Source of the DNA: a virus
Reading direction: 5' to 3' (one strand)
Virus record (IMG/VR): IMGVR_UViG_3300050821_000459
Location: 1 to 25,875 of that record
Length of the DNA stretch: 25,875 nucleotides
The notes under the pieces are model-generated. The model saw nothing but the letters and a program-made list of their open reading frames with translations. It did no database searches and was not told the origin of the DNA. The position numbers and the translations under genes are program-made. Below, in pieces: positions 6,625-13,821 of this stretch; position 1 is the stretch's first letter, and each line of letters opens with the position of its first letter.

Positions 6625-6775
6625 TTGTTATCCTATTAGATTCTAGTGGTAAGGATGGTTAGTAGTAGATAGATGTATTATATTACATGTTCTCCTCTAC
6701 AGGCCACGGTTTATAAGGGTTTGTCCTCATTCTACTCGGTACTTTCTCTGTTTTTGTACCTAATTCATTCCCACA

Positions 6776-6804
6776 ACTCTACACACCTACAAGCTCTCTG
6801 TCAA
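6776..6804 (-). promoter_or_regulatory. Leftward promoter for the polymerase-like operon
   Basis: TTGACA (6804-6799), 17-base spacer, TAGAGT (6781-6776). The leader to GTG 6624 is about 145 bases and includes ATGTA-ATATAA-TACAT (near 6671-6686), a near-palindrome that also contains a TATAAT but has no matching -35. Confidence 0.6.
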
Positions 6805-6860
6805 CCCACAATCAGAATTACCCTTTATTCCAAACAAATCTAAATTCTTCACCAAGGAGC

Positions 6861-6889
6861 TTGCTTTCCTGAAACCTGTGGGTTAAGAT
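6861..6889 (+). promoter_or_regulatory. Rightward promoter for the large operon
   Basis: TTGCTT (6861-6866), 17-base spacer, TAAGAT (6884-6889), 31 bases before the first ATG. The -35 is imperfect. It is divergent from the leftward promoter 57 bases away, so the 6625-6920 interval is a shared control region. Confidence 0.5.
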
Positions 6890-6920
6890 AGGTACATCAC
6901 TTAAACAAAGGAGAGAAGAA

Positions 6921-7085
6921 ATGAAAGTATATATTGTTGTACAAGCCGAAGACAACTCCCTGAGTAGGCTCAATTGTGGGGTCTACCTAACAGAAGATCA
7001 GGCAGTTGACCACCAAAACGAAATGGATGAGTGCTCAGGTGGTGGTGTGACATATTGGGAAGTTGAAGAGTGGGATATAGAATGA
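6921..7085 (+). CDS. Small early-type protein (54 aa), paralogue-like to 7360-7584
   Basis: First gene of the rightward operon; AAGGAG 7 nt before the ATG. Begins MKVYIVVQ and has VYLTEDQAVDHQNEM, ending acidic (EVEEWDIE). The 'V-x-IVVQ ... LTE-D/E-x-A' layout recurs in the product of 7360-7584, suggesting one small beta-alpha fold used twice. Function unknown. Confidence 0.75.
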   Translation: MKVYIVVQAEDNSLSRLNCGVYLTEDQAVDHQNEMDECSGGGVTYWEVEEWDIE

Positions 7086-7363
7086 TTAACTCAAACGACG
7101 TAACTTGTATAATCGACAACATCACCATAACAGACTTCGTAGACGGAAGCTTCTACCAATCCCCTAAACTCTGGCACACAGCAGAACAGATTGAGAATGG
7201 GAATTGGAAGCTTTCTGTGGAGCACAAAGGGAATCGTACAATGCTTGTAGAACTATCAGATGAAAATTACAAGAAATATGGGATTGACAAGCTTGAGCCT
7301 ACGGCAGAGAATCCTTTCAAGATTGATTATGATGATGCAGATTTAGTGGAGGTAGGGAAATGA
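7082..7363 (+). CDS. Unknown small protein (93 aa)
   Basis: Start ATG 7082 overlaps the previous stop as ATGA; a GTG four codons upstream is possible but less likely. Soluble, with an acidic C-terminus (DYDDADLVEVGK). Beta-rich by eye (CIIDNITITDFVDGS, then WKLSVEHKGNRTMLVEL). No recognised family. Confidence 0.7.
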   Translation: MINSNDVTCIIDNITITDFVDGSFYQSPKLWHTAEQIENGNWKLSVEHKGNRTMLVELSDENYKKYGIDKLEPTAENPFKIDYDDADLVEVGK

Positions 7364-7584
7364 GTAAGGTAATTATTGTAGTACAGAAGTGGATTGAGTC
7401 CTACCCTGATGCACCACTAGACATGTACGTCGAACGCTGTTTCTTGACAGAAGAAGCCGCTAACAAATGGATATTGGATCAAAATCCTAAACACCCTGAC
7501 TGGTTTGAGTATGTATGTCCAGCAGAGGGGACCAGAGAATCACATTCGTATACAATTGATTATACTGTTCTGGAGGAAGAATGA
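7360..7584 (+). CDS. Small early-type protein (74 aa), paralogue-like to 6921-7085
   Basis: ATGA overlap with the gene before. MSKVIIVVQKW, then ERCFLTEEAANKWI, and WFEYVCPAEG. The order matches that of the operon's first product (strand, 'LTEEAA' helix, Tyr/Trp strand). Function unknown. Confidence 0.75.
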   Translation: MSKVIIVVQKWIESYPDAPLDMYVERCFLTEEAANKWILDQNPKHPDWFEYVCPAEGTRESHSYTIDYTVLEEE

Positions 7585-7757
7585 TTGCTAAAATTCGCCT
7601 ATATGAACAACGAAAGAAGGGTAAGCTGTATGTGTGGGTGATTTACAAGAAAGAATGCCTCGGAGGTCCATTTTCTTCGGTAAATGAGGCACTTCAATCG
7701 AAGTCTGAGTGGATGCTCTACCCATATGATTTGAAAAGTAATGGAGGATATAGGTGA
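7581..7757 (+). CDS. Unknown basic small protein (58 aa)
   Basis: ATGA overlap; GGAGG 5-9 nt before the ATG. Starts MIAKIRLYEQRKKGKLYVWV and ends NGGYR; Lys/Arg and Tyr/Trp rich. Its last codons carry the GGAGG used by the next gene, so translation is probably coupled. No function assigned. Confidence 0.7.
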   Translation: MIAKIRLYEQRKKGKLYVWVIYKKECLGGPFSSVNEALQSKSEWMLYPYDLKSNGGYR

Positions 7758-7957
7758 TGAGTAGTTTTCAACGAGAAGAACGGTACATTGTAATTAAGCT
7801 CAGTGACTTGACAGATGAAGAATATGAAGATATTGAAGGATATCTAGAAAGAAATATTATTGAACAACGTGAGTGTGTTGTTGTAGAAGCTCATTGGCCT
7901 ATCTATGAAGAAGTTTGGAATATGATTGAGGGGTTGAGTAATGAAAAAGTCAAGTGA
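7757..7957 (+). CDS. Unknown phage protein of the 'ERYIVIKLSDL' type (66 aa)
   Basis: Start ATG 7757 shares one base with the previous TGA and has GGAGG 9 nt upstream; GTG 7754 is a weaker option. Starts MSSFQREERYIVIKLSDLTD and has VVVEAHWPIYEEVWNMIE. The 'ERYIV.K.SDL' start with a later 'VVVE..WPIYE.VW..I' is a pattern I know from small accessory genes in many tailed phages, without known function. Acidic, probably a two-helix plus strand fold. Confidence 0.75.
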   Translation: MSSFQREERYIVIKLSDLTDEEYEDIEGYLERNIIEQRECVVVEAHWPIYEEVWNMIEGLSNEKVK

Positions 7958-8057
7958 AATGTACAAACAAATCTTAAAGGCTCAGAAAGCCATGAAGAAA
8001 TGGCCTAAAGAGTTAAAACGCGACCTTGTAGTTATTCCAATTGAGACTTTAGAATGA
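7941..8057 (+). CDS. Tiny basic protein (38 aa)
   Basis: Starts MKKSSEMYKQILKAQKAMKK and ends LVVIPIETLE; amphipathic helical start, net positive. The ATG lies within the end of the previous gene (17 nt overlap) after GAGGGG, and its stop overlaps the next start as ATGA. The chain of overlaps on both sides is the main reason to believe it is real. Confidence 0.6.
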   Translation: MKKSSEMYKQILKAQKAMKKWPKELKRDLVVIPIETLE

Positions 8058-8218
8058 AATCAGAATCTTGCAACCTAAATATTCTTGAAATTGGTTGGTG
8101 CATGCCAAAGAAATGGAAAGGTAATACTAAGAGACTCGCATTGTGCGACAAAACGACCGGACTTGTTTGGCACGATAGGTATAAGATGCTTTTGGATGTA
8201 CAGAGGGTGCTCAAGTGA
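8054..8218 (+). CDS. Unknown small protein (54 aa)
   Basis: ATGA overlap with 7941-8057. Starts MKSESCNLNILEIGWCMPKK; three Cys in 34 residues, then a basic helix ending LDVQRVLK. No recognised motif. Its stop overlaps the GTG of the next gene (GTGA). Confidence 0.65.
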   Translation: MKSESCNLNILEIGWCMPKKWKGNTKRLALCDKTTGLVWHDRYKMLLDVQRVLK

Positions 8219-8427
8219 CTGAAATAGAACCAGCATCAGGGGAGTGGTTAGACTACATAGCACGAAGACAAGCTCTAGTCCGAATGTATTACGGAGACAA
8301 TCCTGATGTAAAACCAAATGAAGATTGTATTTGGTACGATGATGGGTGGTATTTTAAAGCTGGTTGGCATGAATCTGATGCTAATTTTAGGGCTAGATAT
8401 GAGATGTATAGGAAGGAGATGTTATGA
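8215..8427 (+). CDS. Unknown aromatic-rich small protein (70 aa), GTG start
   Basis: GTGA overlap with the previous stop fixes the start. Starts MTEIEPASGEWLDYIARRQA; rich in Tyr and Trp (IWYDDGWYFKAGWHES), helical tail ARYEMYRKEML. Soluble. Function unknown. Confidence 0.7.
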   Translation: MTEIEPASGEWLDYIARRQALVRMYYGDNPDVKPNEDCIWYDDGWYFKAGWHESDANFRARYEMYRKEML

Positions 8428-8600
8428 AAATTAAAGACTTTATAGAGTGGCTGGAAACACAGGATACTGATCTAGAGGTGATGGTAGTTTCATACCAGCC
8501 AGAGAGTTACCACACCTACACAGATCTTGATGTAAGATGTGGAGGACATATTGAGATTATTGAAAACTGTCTATTTCTGGGAGGAGACGGTGAATATTAA
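8424..8600 (+). CDS. Small 'MKIKDFIEWL'-type protein (58 aa)
   Basis: ATGA overlap; AAGGAG 7 nt upstream. MKIKDFIEWLETQDTDLEVMVV then a Tyr-rich strand and CGGHIEIIENC. This layout, a short N-terminal helix followed by 'D-x-x-V-x-V' strand, is repeated by the next gene and by 17328-17507, so these appear to be one small family. Function unknown. Confidence 0.7.
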   Translation: MKIKDFIEWLETQDTDLEVMVVSYQPESYHTYTDLDVRCGGHIEIIENCLFLGGDGEY

Positions 8601-8856
8601 GAAACTGAAAGCAATGATCGTAGACCTGCCAGATGACATGCCGGTAGTAGAGTGCCGTGATGGGAATGTAGGTTCTTGGACACATTCACCAAACCTATCA
8701 GTACGACCTGTTTATAAGTTCCATATGGTGCTGAACTACGGTATTAATAAAGGCTCTCTTTATCAGGTAGAGTTTTGTGAAGTACCACCATATGAGAATA
8801 ATGGCAGAGATGTAATTTCACAGTATGATGCACTTGTATTTTACACTCAAGAGTGA
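8590..8856 (+). CDS. Small 'IKKLKAMIVDLPDDMPV'-type protein (88 aa), GTG start
   Basis: GTG 8590 with GGAGGA 5-10 nt upstream; an earlier ATG at 8539 would lie inside the previous gene and lacks a site. Starts M(V)NIKKLKAMIVDLPDDMPVV, then strands with GNVGSW and YKFHMVLNYG. Same family layout as 8424-8600. Overlaps it by 11 nt. Function unknown. Confidence 0.7.
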   Translation: MNIKKLKAMIVDLPDDMPVVECRDGNVGSWTHSPNLSVRPVYKFHMVLNYGINKGSLYQVEFCEVPPYENNGRDVISQYDALVFYTQE

Positions 8857-9003
8857 ATGATGACACAATCAGAAATAGATGCAATTAAACAAGCTCTTTG
8901 GGAAGCATATAAAGCAGCTAGTGATTTTGACTGTAGTGCATCTAGGTACATTTCAGGTATGATTGAAGAATTCACTGAGACGTTTATTCCAGAGGAAGAT
9001 TAA
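8857..9003 (+). CDS. Unknown small helical protein (48 aa)
   Basis: Begins directly after the previous TGA with ATGATG (8857 or 8860 could be used). MMTQSEIDAIKQALWEAYKA then ISGMIEEFTETFIPEED: two amphipathic acidic helices. No function assigned. Confidence 0.6.
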   Translation: MMTQSEIDAIKQALWEAYKAASDFDCSASRYISGMIEEFTETFIPEED

Positions 9004-9004
9004 A

Positions 9005-9265
9005 ATGAAAGACAATATTGAAAAATTTGTGGGTCTTGGCGGTAGTTTTGAAGTTGGTATTCACTGCACTGACTTACTTTATAGTGGCAAGAGAATGAGT
9101 ATTCCAAATCATTTCTTCACTTCAGATGATAGTGATTGTAAACAAGTGCTTGACTATTACCTTGAAATGATGCCTAAGTTACTGGACAATAAAGGTCCAA
9201 GCGCTGTAGTGGGTTTTCCAGAAGACCTTGACACGCTTGAATATTACAAGGATAGTGGCGAATGA
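9005..9265 (+). CDS. Unknown small protein (86 aa)
   Basis: ATG 9005 follows the previous stop by one base; AGAGGAAG lies about 10 nt upstream. An ATG at 8963 in the same frame lies within the previous gene and is not favoured. Starts MKDNIEKFVGLGGSFEVGIH, has two Cys (HCTD, SDCK), ends YYKDSGE. Not recognised. Confidence 0.7.
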   Translation: MKDNIEKFVGLGGSFEVGIHCTDLLYSGKRMSIPNHFFTSDDSDCKQVLDYYLEMMPKLLDNKGPSAVVGFPEDLDTLEYYKDSGE

Positions 9266-9588
9266 AAGTATGTTGTGGTAATGGGAAGGCTTATGATAGT
9301 CTTACGGACATTGAAAAGTTTGGCTGCAATCAGGACCACTGTTTGGGGCCAATTCAAGAATACCTTTTCTTGCAGTTCTGTGGAACATTCAACACAAAAG
9401 ATTGCATTTCAACAAAAGACCTGAGCTGCCTACTAAGCAAAGCTAACACTTGGGAAGAATGGATACTTTCACAGATTGAGCAAGAAGGCGTTGACCAATG
9501 GAAAGATTGGTATGATAGAATGTCAAAGAGATGTGATTTGCATATTGATTTGATTACAGCTTATAATAAATTATTTGGAGAGAAGTGA
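9262..9588 (+). CDS. Unknown cysteine-containing protein (108 aa)
   Basis: ATGA overlap. Starts MKVCCGNGKAYDSLTDIEKF; Cys at CC, GCNQDHC, FCG, DC, SC, RC, unevenly spaced, so a metal site is possible but not evident. Trp-rich middle (TWEEWIL, QWKDWYDRMSKRC). Function unknown. Confidence 0.7.
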   Translation: MKVCCGNGKAYDSLTDIEKFGCNQDHCLGPIQEYLFLQFCGTFNTKDCISTKDLSCLLSKANTWEEWILSQIEQEGVDQWKDWYDRMSKRCDLHIDLITAYNKLFGEK

Positions 9589-9589
9589 A

Positions 9590-9994
9590 TTGACAATTAA
9601 CCGCACAAACTACGAAGCCGTCCTAACACAAATCACAGCTACGCAAGTTTCCCTAACAACTCTTAACACTGATGTAAACACAGCAGACTCCACTAACACA
9701 TTTGGGTCAATCTTCACCAACATCCTAGCAGAACTTACTACAATTAACACATGGGCCGCTAATATGGTGCTACAAGCTGATCAGGAGGTAGTGATGACTG
9801 ATTTTCTTTCGGAGCTGAAAGCGGTGTTTGATAAATATACAGCAGAAATTGAAGTGGGTAGTGCAGCAGATGGTTACGGTACATCTTATGGTGGTGGAGG
9901 GAATGTTGGGATTAAATTGTCAGCTATGTTGAATGGTGTTATAGCTACAAAAGAGATTAATAAGGCTGTGATTGTAGGGGGTGATTTGGTATGA
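9590..9994 (+). CDS. Unknown protein (134 aa) with a Thr/Asn-rich N-terminal half, TTG start
   Basis: TTG 9590 has GGAG 9 nt upstream and fits the tight gene packing. The first half (QITATQVSLTTLNTDVNTAD) is Thr/Asn rich with heptad-like spacing, suggesting a coiled coil; the middle is a helix (MTDFLSELKAVFDKYTAEIE) and the end has a glycine stretch YGGGGN. Codon use in the first 150 bases is more C-rich than in its neighbours, as in structural or recently gained genes. Could be a minor virion or assembly protein, but nothing fixes that. Confidence 0.65.
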   Translation: MTINRTNYEAVLTQITATQVSLTTLNTDVNTADSTNTFGSIFTNILAELTTINTWAANMVLQADQEVVMTDFLSELKAVFDKYTAEIEVGSAADGYGTSYGGGGNVGIKLSAMLNGVIATKEINKAVIVGGDLV

Positions 9995-10236
9995 GGGATT
10001 ATGAATTGCTATATGAAACGTTCTGGAAAGATATCATCGAAGAAGAGGGAGCGCTCAATATTGATCAGGTAAAACGGGAACTATTTGATTTTCATCAACT
10101 AATTGTTAATATACCTAAGATATTCGACCACATTACTGGTGGTGCTTGTACAAAACCTTTGACGGATGTCAGTGTAGTGTGTAGCTTAGCTGATGAATAT
10201 TACACAGAACTACATACAATGGAAGCTGAAGAATGA
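9991..10236 (+). CDS. Conserved-type small phage protein (81 aa), 'MRDYELLYETFWKDIIE'
   Basis: ATGA overlap with 9590-9994. MRDYELLYETFWKDIIEEEG then FDFHQLIVNIPKIFDHITGG and a TDVSVV segment. I recognise this as a frequent small protein of tailed phages infecting Gram-negative bacteria, without a known function. Mostly helical, acidic, cytosolic. Confidence 0.75.
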   Translation: MRDYELLYETFWKDIIEEEGALNIDQVKRELFDFHQLIVNIPKIFDHITGGACTKPLTDVSVVCSLADEYYTELHTMEAEE

Positions 10237-10475
10237 AGCCACAGGAGATAAACAAGCTTCAGGCACTAGACCCTACAGGAATGAATGGCACAATCCAGAG
10301 TATTTTACTAGACCCAAACATTAATCAAGCATCCTATCCAGATGTTTTGTATTATTTGCTTGCAAAGACACTTGACGAACGTAAATATTATGAGAAGATG
10401 TATCAGAAGTTCTTTAATGTACTTACTGCTAATAATTTGATGAGTAATGAATTGTTGGAATTGGAGGAGAAATAA
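10233..10475 (+). CDS. Unknown helical small protein (80 aa)
   Basis: ATGA overlap. Starts MKPQEINKLQALDPTGMNGT, then helices (YPDVLYYLLAKTLDERKYYE and FNVLTANNLMSNELLELEEK). No recognised family; acidic tail. Confidence 0.7.
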   Translation: MKPQEINKLQALDPTGMNGTIQSILLDPNINQASYPDVLYYLLAKTLDERKYYEKMYQKFFNVLTANNLMSNELLELEEK

Positions 10476-10787
10476 ATGTTTGTAATTAAAACTGAATGTA
10501 AACAAGCTAATTCCGGAACCAAGGAGAAAAGTTTAGTAACTCGTGAAGGTGAGAAAGTTTGGGTAGTTAAAGAGCCTGATGGTTGGGTTGAAGCAACAAG
10601 TACAAGTATTCACCTATATCCAGAACCCCCTCAAGATTGTAAGACTTTTGAAACCTACGCCGCCGCCGAGAAGTTTATTAAGCGCTGGAAAGGTCATCCT
10701 TGGTACTATGTTCCTAATGGGAATTATGAGATTATTGAAGTTGAGCCAAAATATAAGCAAGTGGTAAACGGATTCCAAAAGAAATAA
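10476..10787 (+). CDS. Unknown small protein (103 aa)
   Basis: ATG follows the previous TAA directly; GGAGG 9 nt upstream. Beta-rich by eye: VIKTECKQANSGTKEKSLVT, VWVVKEPDGWVEA, a Pro-rich YPEPPQD, then FIKRWKGHPWYYVPNGNYEI. The 'AEKFIKRWKGHPWYY.P.G.YEI' segment recalls the 'A..WI......Y.I' ends of operon neighbours such as 14601-14876. The next 112 bases (10788-10899) hold no gene that I can support. Confidence 0.7.
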   Translation: MFVIKTECKQANSGTKEKSLVTREGEKVWVVKEPDGWVEATSTSIHLYPEPPQDCKTFETYAAAEKFIKRWKGHPWYYVPNGNYEIIEVEPKYKQVVNGFQKK

Positions 10788-10899
10788 ATCTTTAGAAAGC
10801 TTGCAAATGGCTGGATAGTGTGGGATGCTGAATGTGTTGGGATGTGAAGCAAAGAAAAGGTGTAGAAATTTAATATTAATTAGATAGTGAGGTGGTACT

Positions 10900-11706
10900 T
10901 TGGGCGCACGGGAACGTAGCTTCGTAGTTAATGTTGACGGTCAGGATGTTGCTGTCAGTCGGAAATCCACGCGGAAAACTCGTAATGGAGGTTTGCCACA
11001 AGAGCAGAAGGAGAAATTTATTAGGGAAGCGGCTGCAAAGATTGAATACATTAAGAAGTTCGTACCAACACCGTCTCAAGAGCAGGCAATTGAGATTGCA
11101 CGTAATAACACATTGAGCTGGATTGTTGGCGTGAGTGGTTCAGGTAAAAGTACTTGTGTATTGTGGGATTACTGCCAAGAATATCTTCGGGATAACACTA
11201 AAAAGATTTATGTAATCAAAGGTGCTACTGAAGTAAGTATGGACAAGATTGGATTCCTCCCTTTTGGTTTGGACGAAAAAATGTCTGCACATATGGTGGC
11301 TAACCGGAAAATTCTTGAAGACTTCCTTGGTGCTGAGAAAGTAGCAGCAGATTTGAATAAGCGAATCTTTTTGCTTCCTCCAAATTATCTGCTTGGACAA
11401 ACACTAGAGGGACTCATTCTAATTGAAGAAAGTCAACAATTACAACCTAATGTACTTAAGTTGATTCTTGAGCGTACTGGTTCAAAAGGAAGTCGTGTCT
11501 GCGTGGTCGGGGATGCAAGCCAGCTGTACACCGATGCAAAAGAGGCTAAATTACGTAATGGTTTGACTGATGGCCTTAAGCGATTCTTTAATGAAGATAT
11601 GTCACCTAAGTATCCAGATGTAGGTCATTTTGAGTTTAATATTGAAGATGTGCAGCGTTCAGAAATTGTGAAGACTATTCTGCGTGCTTACGCTGATTAT
11701 CAGTAG
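10900..11706 (+). CDS. phoH: PhoH-like ATPase
   Basis: 268 residues. Walker A GVSGSGKST (77-85), Walker B LILIEESQQL (172-181), and CVVGDASQLYT (201-211), the conserved third motif of PhoH family P-loop NTPases related to superfamily 1 helicases. The order and spacing match the PhoH domain of many phages, where it occurs as an auxiliary metabolic-type gene of unclear role; RNA-linked ATPase or helicase activity has been proposed. N-terminal 55 residues are basic. TTG start with GAGGTGGT 6 nt upstream, the only good initiation site. It is followed by a homing endonuclease gene after 8 bases. Confidence 0.88.
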   Translation: MGARERSFVVNVDGQDVAVSRKSTRKTRNGGLPQEQKEKFIREAAAKIEYIKKFVPTPSQEQAIEIARNNTLSWIVGVSGSGKSTCVLWDYCQEYLRDNTKKIYVIKGATEVSMDKIGFLPFGLDEKMSAHMVANRKILEDFLGAEKVAADLNKRIFLLPPNYLLGQTLEGLILIEESQQLQPNVLKLILERTGSKGSRVCVVGDASQLYTDAKEAKLRNGLTDGLKRFFNEDMSPKYPDVGHFEFNIEDVQRSEIVKTILRAYADYQ

Positions 11707-11714
11707 GAGATAAG

Positions 11715-12449
11715 ATGGCTGCTAAAATAGATTTGACGGGGAAGAAATACAATAGACTTCTAGTAGAAAGCTTTGCAGGCACACGTAGAACGGAGGGTGC
11801 TGGACAATCTATACGAACTTGGAACTGCTTGTGTGATTGTGGTAATCGGATTGTTGTAGATGGGCACGCACTGAAGTGTGATAACACAATGAGCTGTGGA
11901 TGTTATAAGCTAGAAGTTACAACAACACATGGGATGTGGAAGGATAGGTTTTATGGTATATGGGCTGACATGAAGGTAAGATGTGACTGCCCGACTAACC
12001 AGTCTTATCACAGATATGGAGGGCGTGGTATTGGATATCAAGATTCTTGGGTGGATTTCGAAGAGTTTAAATCTGACATGTATCCAAGCTATGAGGATCA
12101 TTTAACACTAGAACGAGTTGATGTACATGGAAACTACTGTATAGAAAACTGTACATGGATCACCAAGGCAGAGCAAGCAAGAAATAAGGGAATGGATGAC
12201 AGAAACAAAACAGGTGTTACTGGTGTTAGGACTTGGGTAGACAAGAAGACATTAGTTAAATATTATGTTGCCGATGCACAAGCTCCTGATGGATCAAGGA
12301 TGTCAAAACATTTTTCTACTGTAAAGTATGGTGAGGAGGGGGCTTTTAATATGGCAGTTGAGCGTAGGAAAGAGTATATTACCCTACTTAATGAACAAGG
12401 TGCCGGATACGGCGAAAATCACGGTACTAATAAAGAGGCTTTCCTATGA
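11715..12449 (+). CDS. HNH homing endonuclease with zinc-like N-terminus and C-terminal AP2 domain
   Basis: 244 residues. N-terminus DLTGKKYNRLLVESF and C-x-CDCG (38-42) with SCGC (60-63) form the usual zinc-type DNA-binding start; then IWADMKVRC, YGGRGIGY, W.DFEEFKSDM and the catalytic segment LERVDVHGNYCIENCTW (132-148), the HNH signature of this family (E-R-x-D-x-x-G-N-Y-x-x-E-N-C-x-W). Residues 165-220 (TGVTGVRTW, YYVADAQAP, HFSTVKYGEEGAF) are an AP2 domain. Free-standing, no intron around it; it sits as an insertion between phoH and the ClpP-like gene, with short spacing to the first and ATGA overlap with the second. Confidence 0.9.
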   Translation: MAAKIDLTGKKYNRLLVESFAGTRRTEGAGQSIRTWNCLCDCGNRIVVDGHALKCDNTMSCGCYKLEVTTTHGMWKDRFYGIWADMKVRCDCPTNQSYHRYGGRGIGYQDSWVDFEEFKSDMYPSYEDHLTLERVDVHGNYCIENCTWITKAEQARNKGMDDRNKTGVTGVRTWVDKKTLVKYYVADAQAPDGSRMSKHFSTVKYGEEGAFNMAVERRKEYITLLNEQGAGYGENHGTNKEAFL

Positions 12450-13192
12450 AACACGAAGAACTAATGCTGTTGCCACAGAAGTCCCGTATCACTTCCAGCC
12501 ACAGCGGCGGTATGACTCATGTTATCCAAATTCATGAGGATATTACAGAACCAAGTAATTGGAGTGATGAATTTGCCCTGATTAACGGTGTTGGGGAACA
12601 GGATACCATAGTACTTGACCTCTGCACGCCGGGAGGTGATCTTTATACTGCAATGTTGTTCGTTCGGAGTCTTAATAGTTGTGCAGGGCACACAGTTGCA
12701 ATCCTTGGTCCTGAGGTCGCTTCAGCTGGATCAATCATTGCACTTTCGTGCAGGGAGTGGATCTTGGATGATACCTCTAGCCTCATGATTCACACAAGTT
12801 CGTATGGAATTATGGCAAAAGATACAGATATCTTTGAACATGCAAACTTCAGTCGTCAGCAACTTAAGCGACTTTATGAAAATGTATATCGAGGCTATTT
12901 GTCAGATGAAGAACTTTCTGATGTAATTAAAGGGACTCCGTTTTACTTTGACGCGGAACATATTGCAGAACGTTTGGACAGTCTACAAGAGTATCGTGCA
13001 GGTCTTCCATGCCCTTGTGGTGATGAAAATTGTGGGAAACCACCAGTTGAAGACCAAGAACCCTTTGACGACATGCCTACTTTGGAAAGTATTATCGAAG
13101 CCGCTGTACAGGCAGGTGTAACCAAGGCTCTGGCTGCTCGTGATGCTAAAGAGAAGAAAGCTCAAAAGAAAATCGTAGAAAAGCCCGAATAA
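12446..13192 (+). CDS. ClpP-like serine protease with C-terminal extension
   Basis: 248 residues. The ClpP/crotonase fold is recognisable: LDLCTPGGDLYTAM (58-70), nucleophile region GPEVASAGSII with probable catalytic S93, and SLMIHTSSYG with probable H115. The third member (Asp) is not certain. Residues after about 175 form an extension with CPCGDENC, a possible zinc pair, then an Ala/Lys-rich helical tail, unlike host ClpP. Its place in the early operon argues for a role other than the prohead protease, perhaps degrading host or regulatory proteins; a prohead role is not excluded. It follows the homing endonuclease gene with ATGA overlap. Confidence 0.82.
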   Translation: MKHEELMLLPQKSRITSSHSGGMTHVIQIHEDITEPSNWSDEFALINGVGEQDTIVLDLCTPGGDLYTAMLFVRSLNSCAGHTVAILGPEVASAGSIIALSCREWILDDTSSLMIHTSSYGIMAKDTDIFEHANFSRQQLKRLYENVYRGYLSDEELSDVIKGTPFYFDAEHIAERLDSLQEYRAGLPCPCGDENCGKPPVEDQEPFDDMPTLESIIEAAVQAGVTKALAARDAKEKKAQKKIVEKPE

Positions 13193-13213
13193 AGTTCTTT
13201 ACAACACACACGT

Positions 13214-13236
13214 GTGCTGGCTTACAAGAGCAGCAC
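13214..13236 (+). other. Short hairpin between the ClpP-like gene and 13261-13410
   Basis: GTGCTG (13214-13219) pairs with CAGCAC (13231-13236); it is overlapped on the left by the palindrome CACACGTGTG (13207-13216). No T run follows, so it is more likely an mRNA processing or stability element than a terminator. Confidence 0.35.
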
Positions 13237-13260
13237 ATTAACAAACAAAGGATAATTAAA

Positions 13261-13410
13261 ATGACAGTTGAAATAAACAATGCATATAAAAACCCTCAAT
13301 GGGCTTTTGGTACATTTTTGAAGTTTAAAGGTGATGTAAACGGAAATGAGTTTCTAGTCGTAGGAGAGACTGATGAATATGTGCAAACCTTAGTAGTATG
13401 GAAATTGTAA
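13261..13410 (+). CDS. Unknown small protein (49 aa)
   Basis: AAAGGA 8 nt before ATG. Starts MTVEINNAYKNPQWAFGTFL and ends LVVWKL; beta-rich, neutral. Stands alone between two hairpin-containing gaps (13193-13260 and 13411-13482). Function unknown. Confidence 0.65.
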   Translation: MTVEINNAYKNPQWAFGTFLKFKGDVNGNEFLVVGETDEYVQTLVVWKL

Positions 13411-13430
13411 GCTAAAGGTAGACAACCGAG

Positions 13431-13455
13431 GTGGAGTGCTTTATTATGGCTCCAC
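13431..13455 (+). other. Hairpin in the 13411-13482 gap
   Basis: GTGGAG (13431-13436) pairs with CTCCAC (13450-13455). No T run follows. It would lie in the leader of the 13483-13698 gene and may modulate its translation. Confidence 0.35.
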
Positions 13456-13482
13456 TAACCCAAACAAATAGGAGAGAATATT

Positions 13483-13698
13483 ATGTACACTGAGCAAGAA
13501 TTAAATGAGGCAATATTCAAAGTTGTAGAACAGAATAAAGTTCCCTATACTCAAGATGGAATTGACTTCCTACTTGAAGAAACTATTAAGCTTCTGCCCA
13601 AACGTGAAGTAAGCTTCCAAATTGAATCAATTGAAGAGCTGTCAGTTCAAGATCGACTGGAGGGTAAACTTCCCAAGATTACTATGACGTATCAATAA
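13483..13698 (+). CDS. Unknown acidic small protein (71 aa)
   Basis: AGGAGAG 8 nt before the ATG. Starts MYTEQELNEAIFKVVEQNKV; helix then LLPKREVSFQIESIEELSVQ. Ends ITMTYQ. Not recognised. Confidence 0.7.
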   Translation: MYTEQELNEAIFKVVEQNKVPYTQDGIDFLLEETIKLLPKREVSFQIESIEELSVQDRLEGKLPKITMTYQ

Positions 13699-13821
13699 AT
13701 GAACCTATTCGACCAATTATACGAAGTTCCAGACGAAGACGAACACCTAGAACCAGTGTTTGACGTTGACCCATATATTTATCTAGAACTTGATCTGCAC
13801 TACGCACAAGGAGAAATGTAA
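13699..13821 (+). CDS. Tiny acidic protein (40 aa)
   Basis: ATG directly follows the previous TAA; its own stop shares a base with the next ATG (TAATG). MNLFDQLYEVPDEDEHLEPV then YIYLELDLHYAQGEM. About 13 Asp/Glu and no Lys/Arg. Function unknown; one of several strongly acidic products of the operon. Confidence 0.6.
   Translation: MNLFDQLYEVPDEDEHLEPVFDVDPYIYLELDLHYAQGEM

Noticed and set aside
8075-8317. 80-codon minus-strand frame opposite 8054-8218 and 8215-8427
   Set aside because: Antisense to two genes joined by overlap on the plus strand, no ribosome site.
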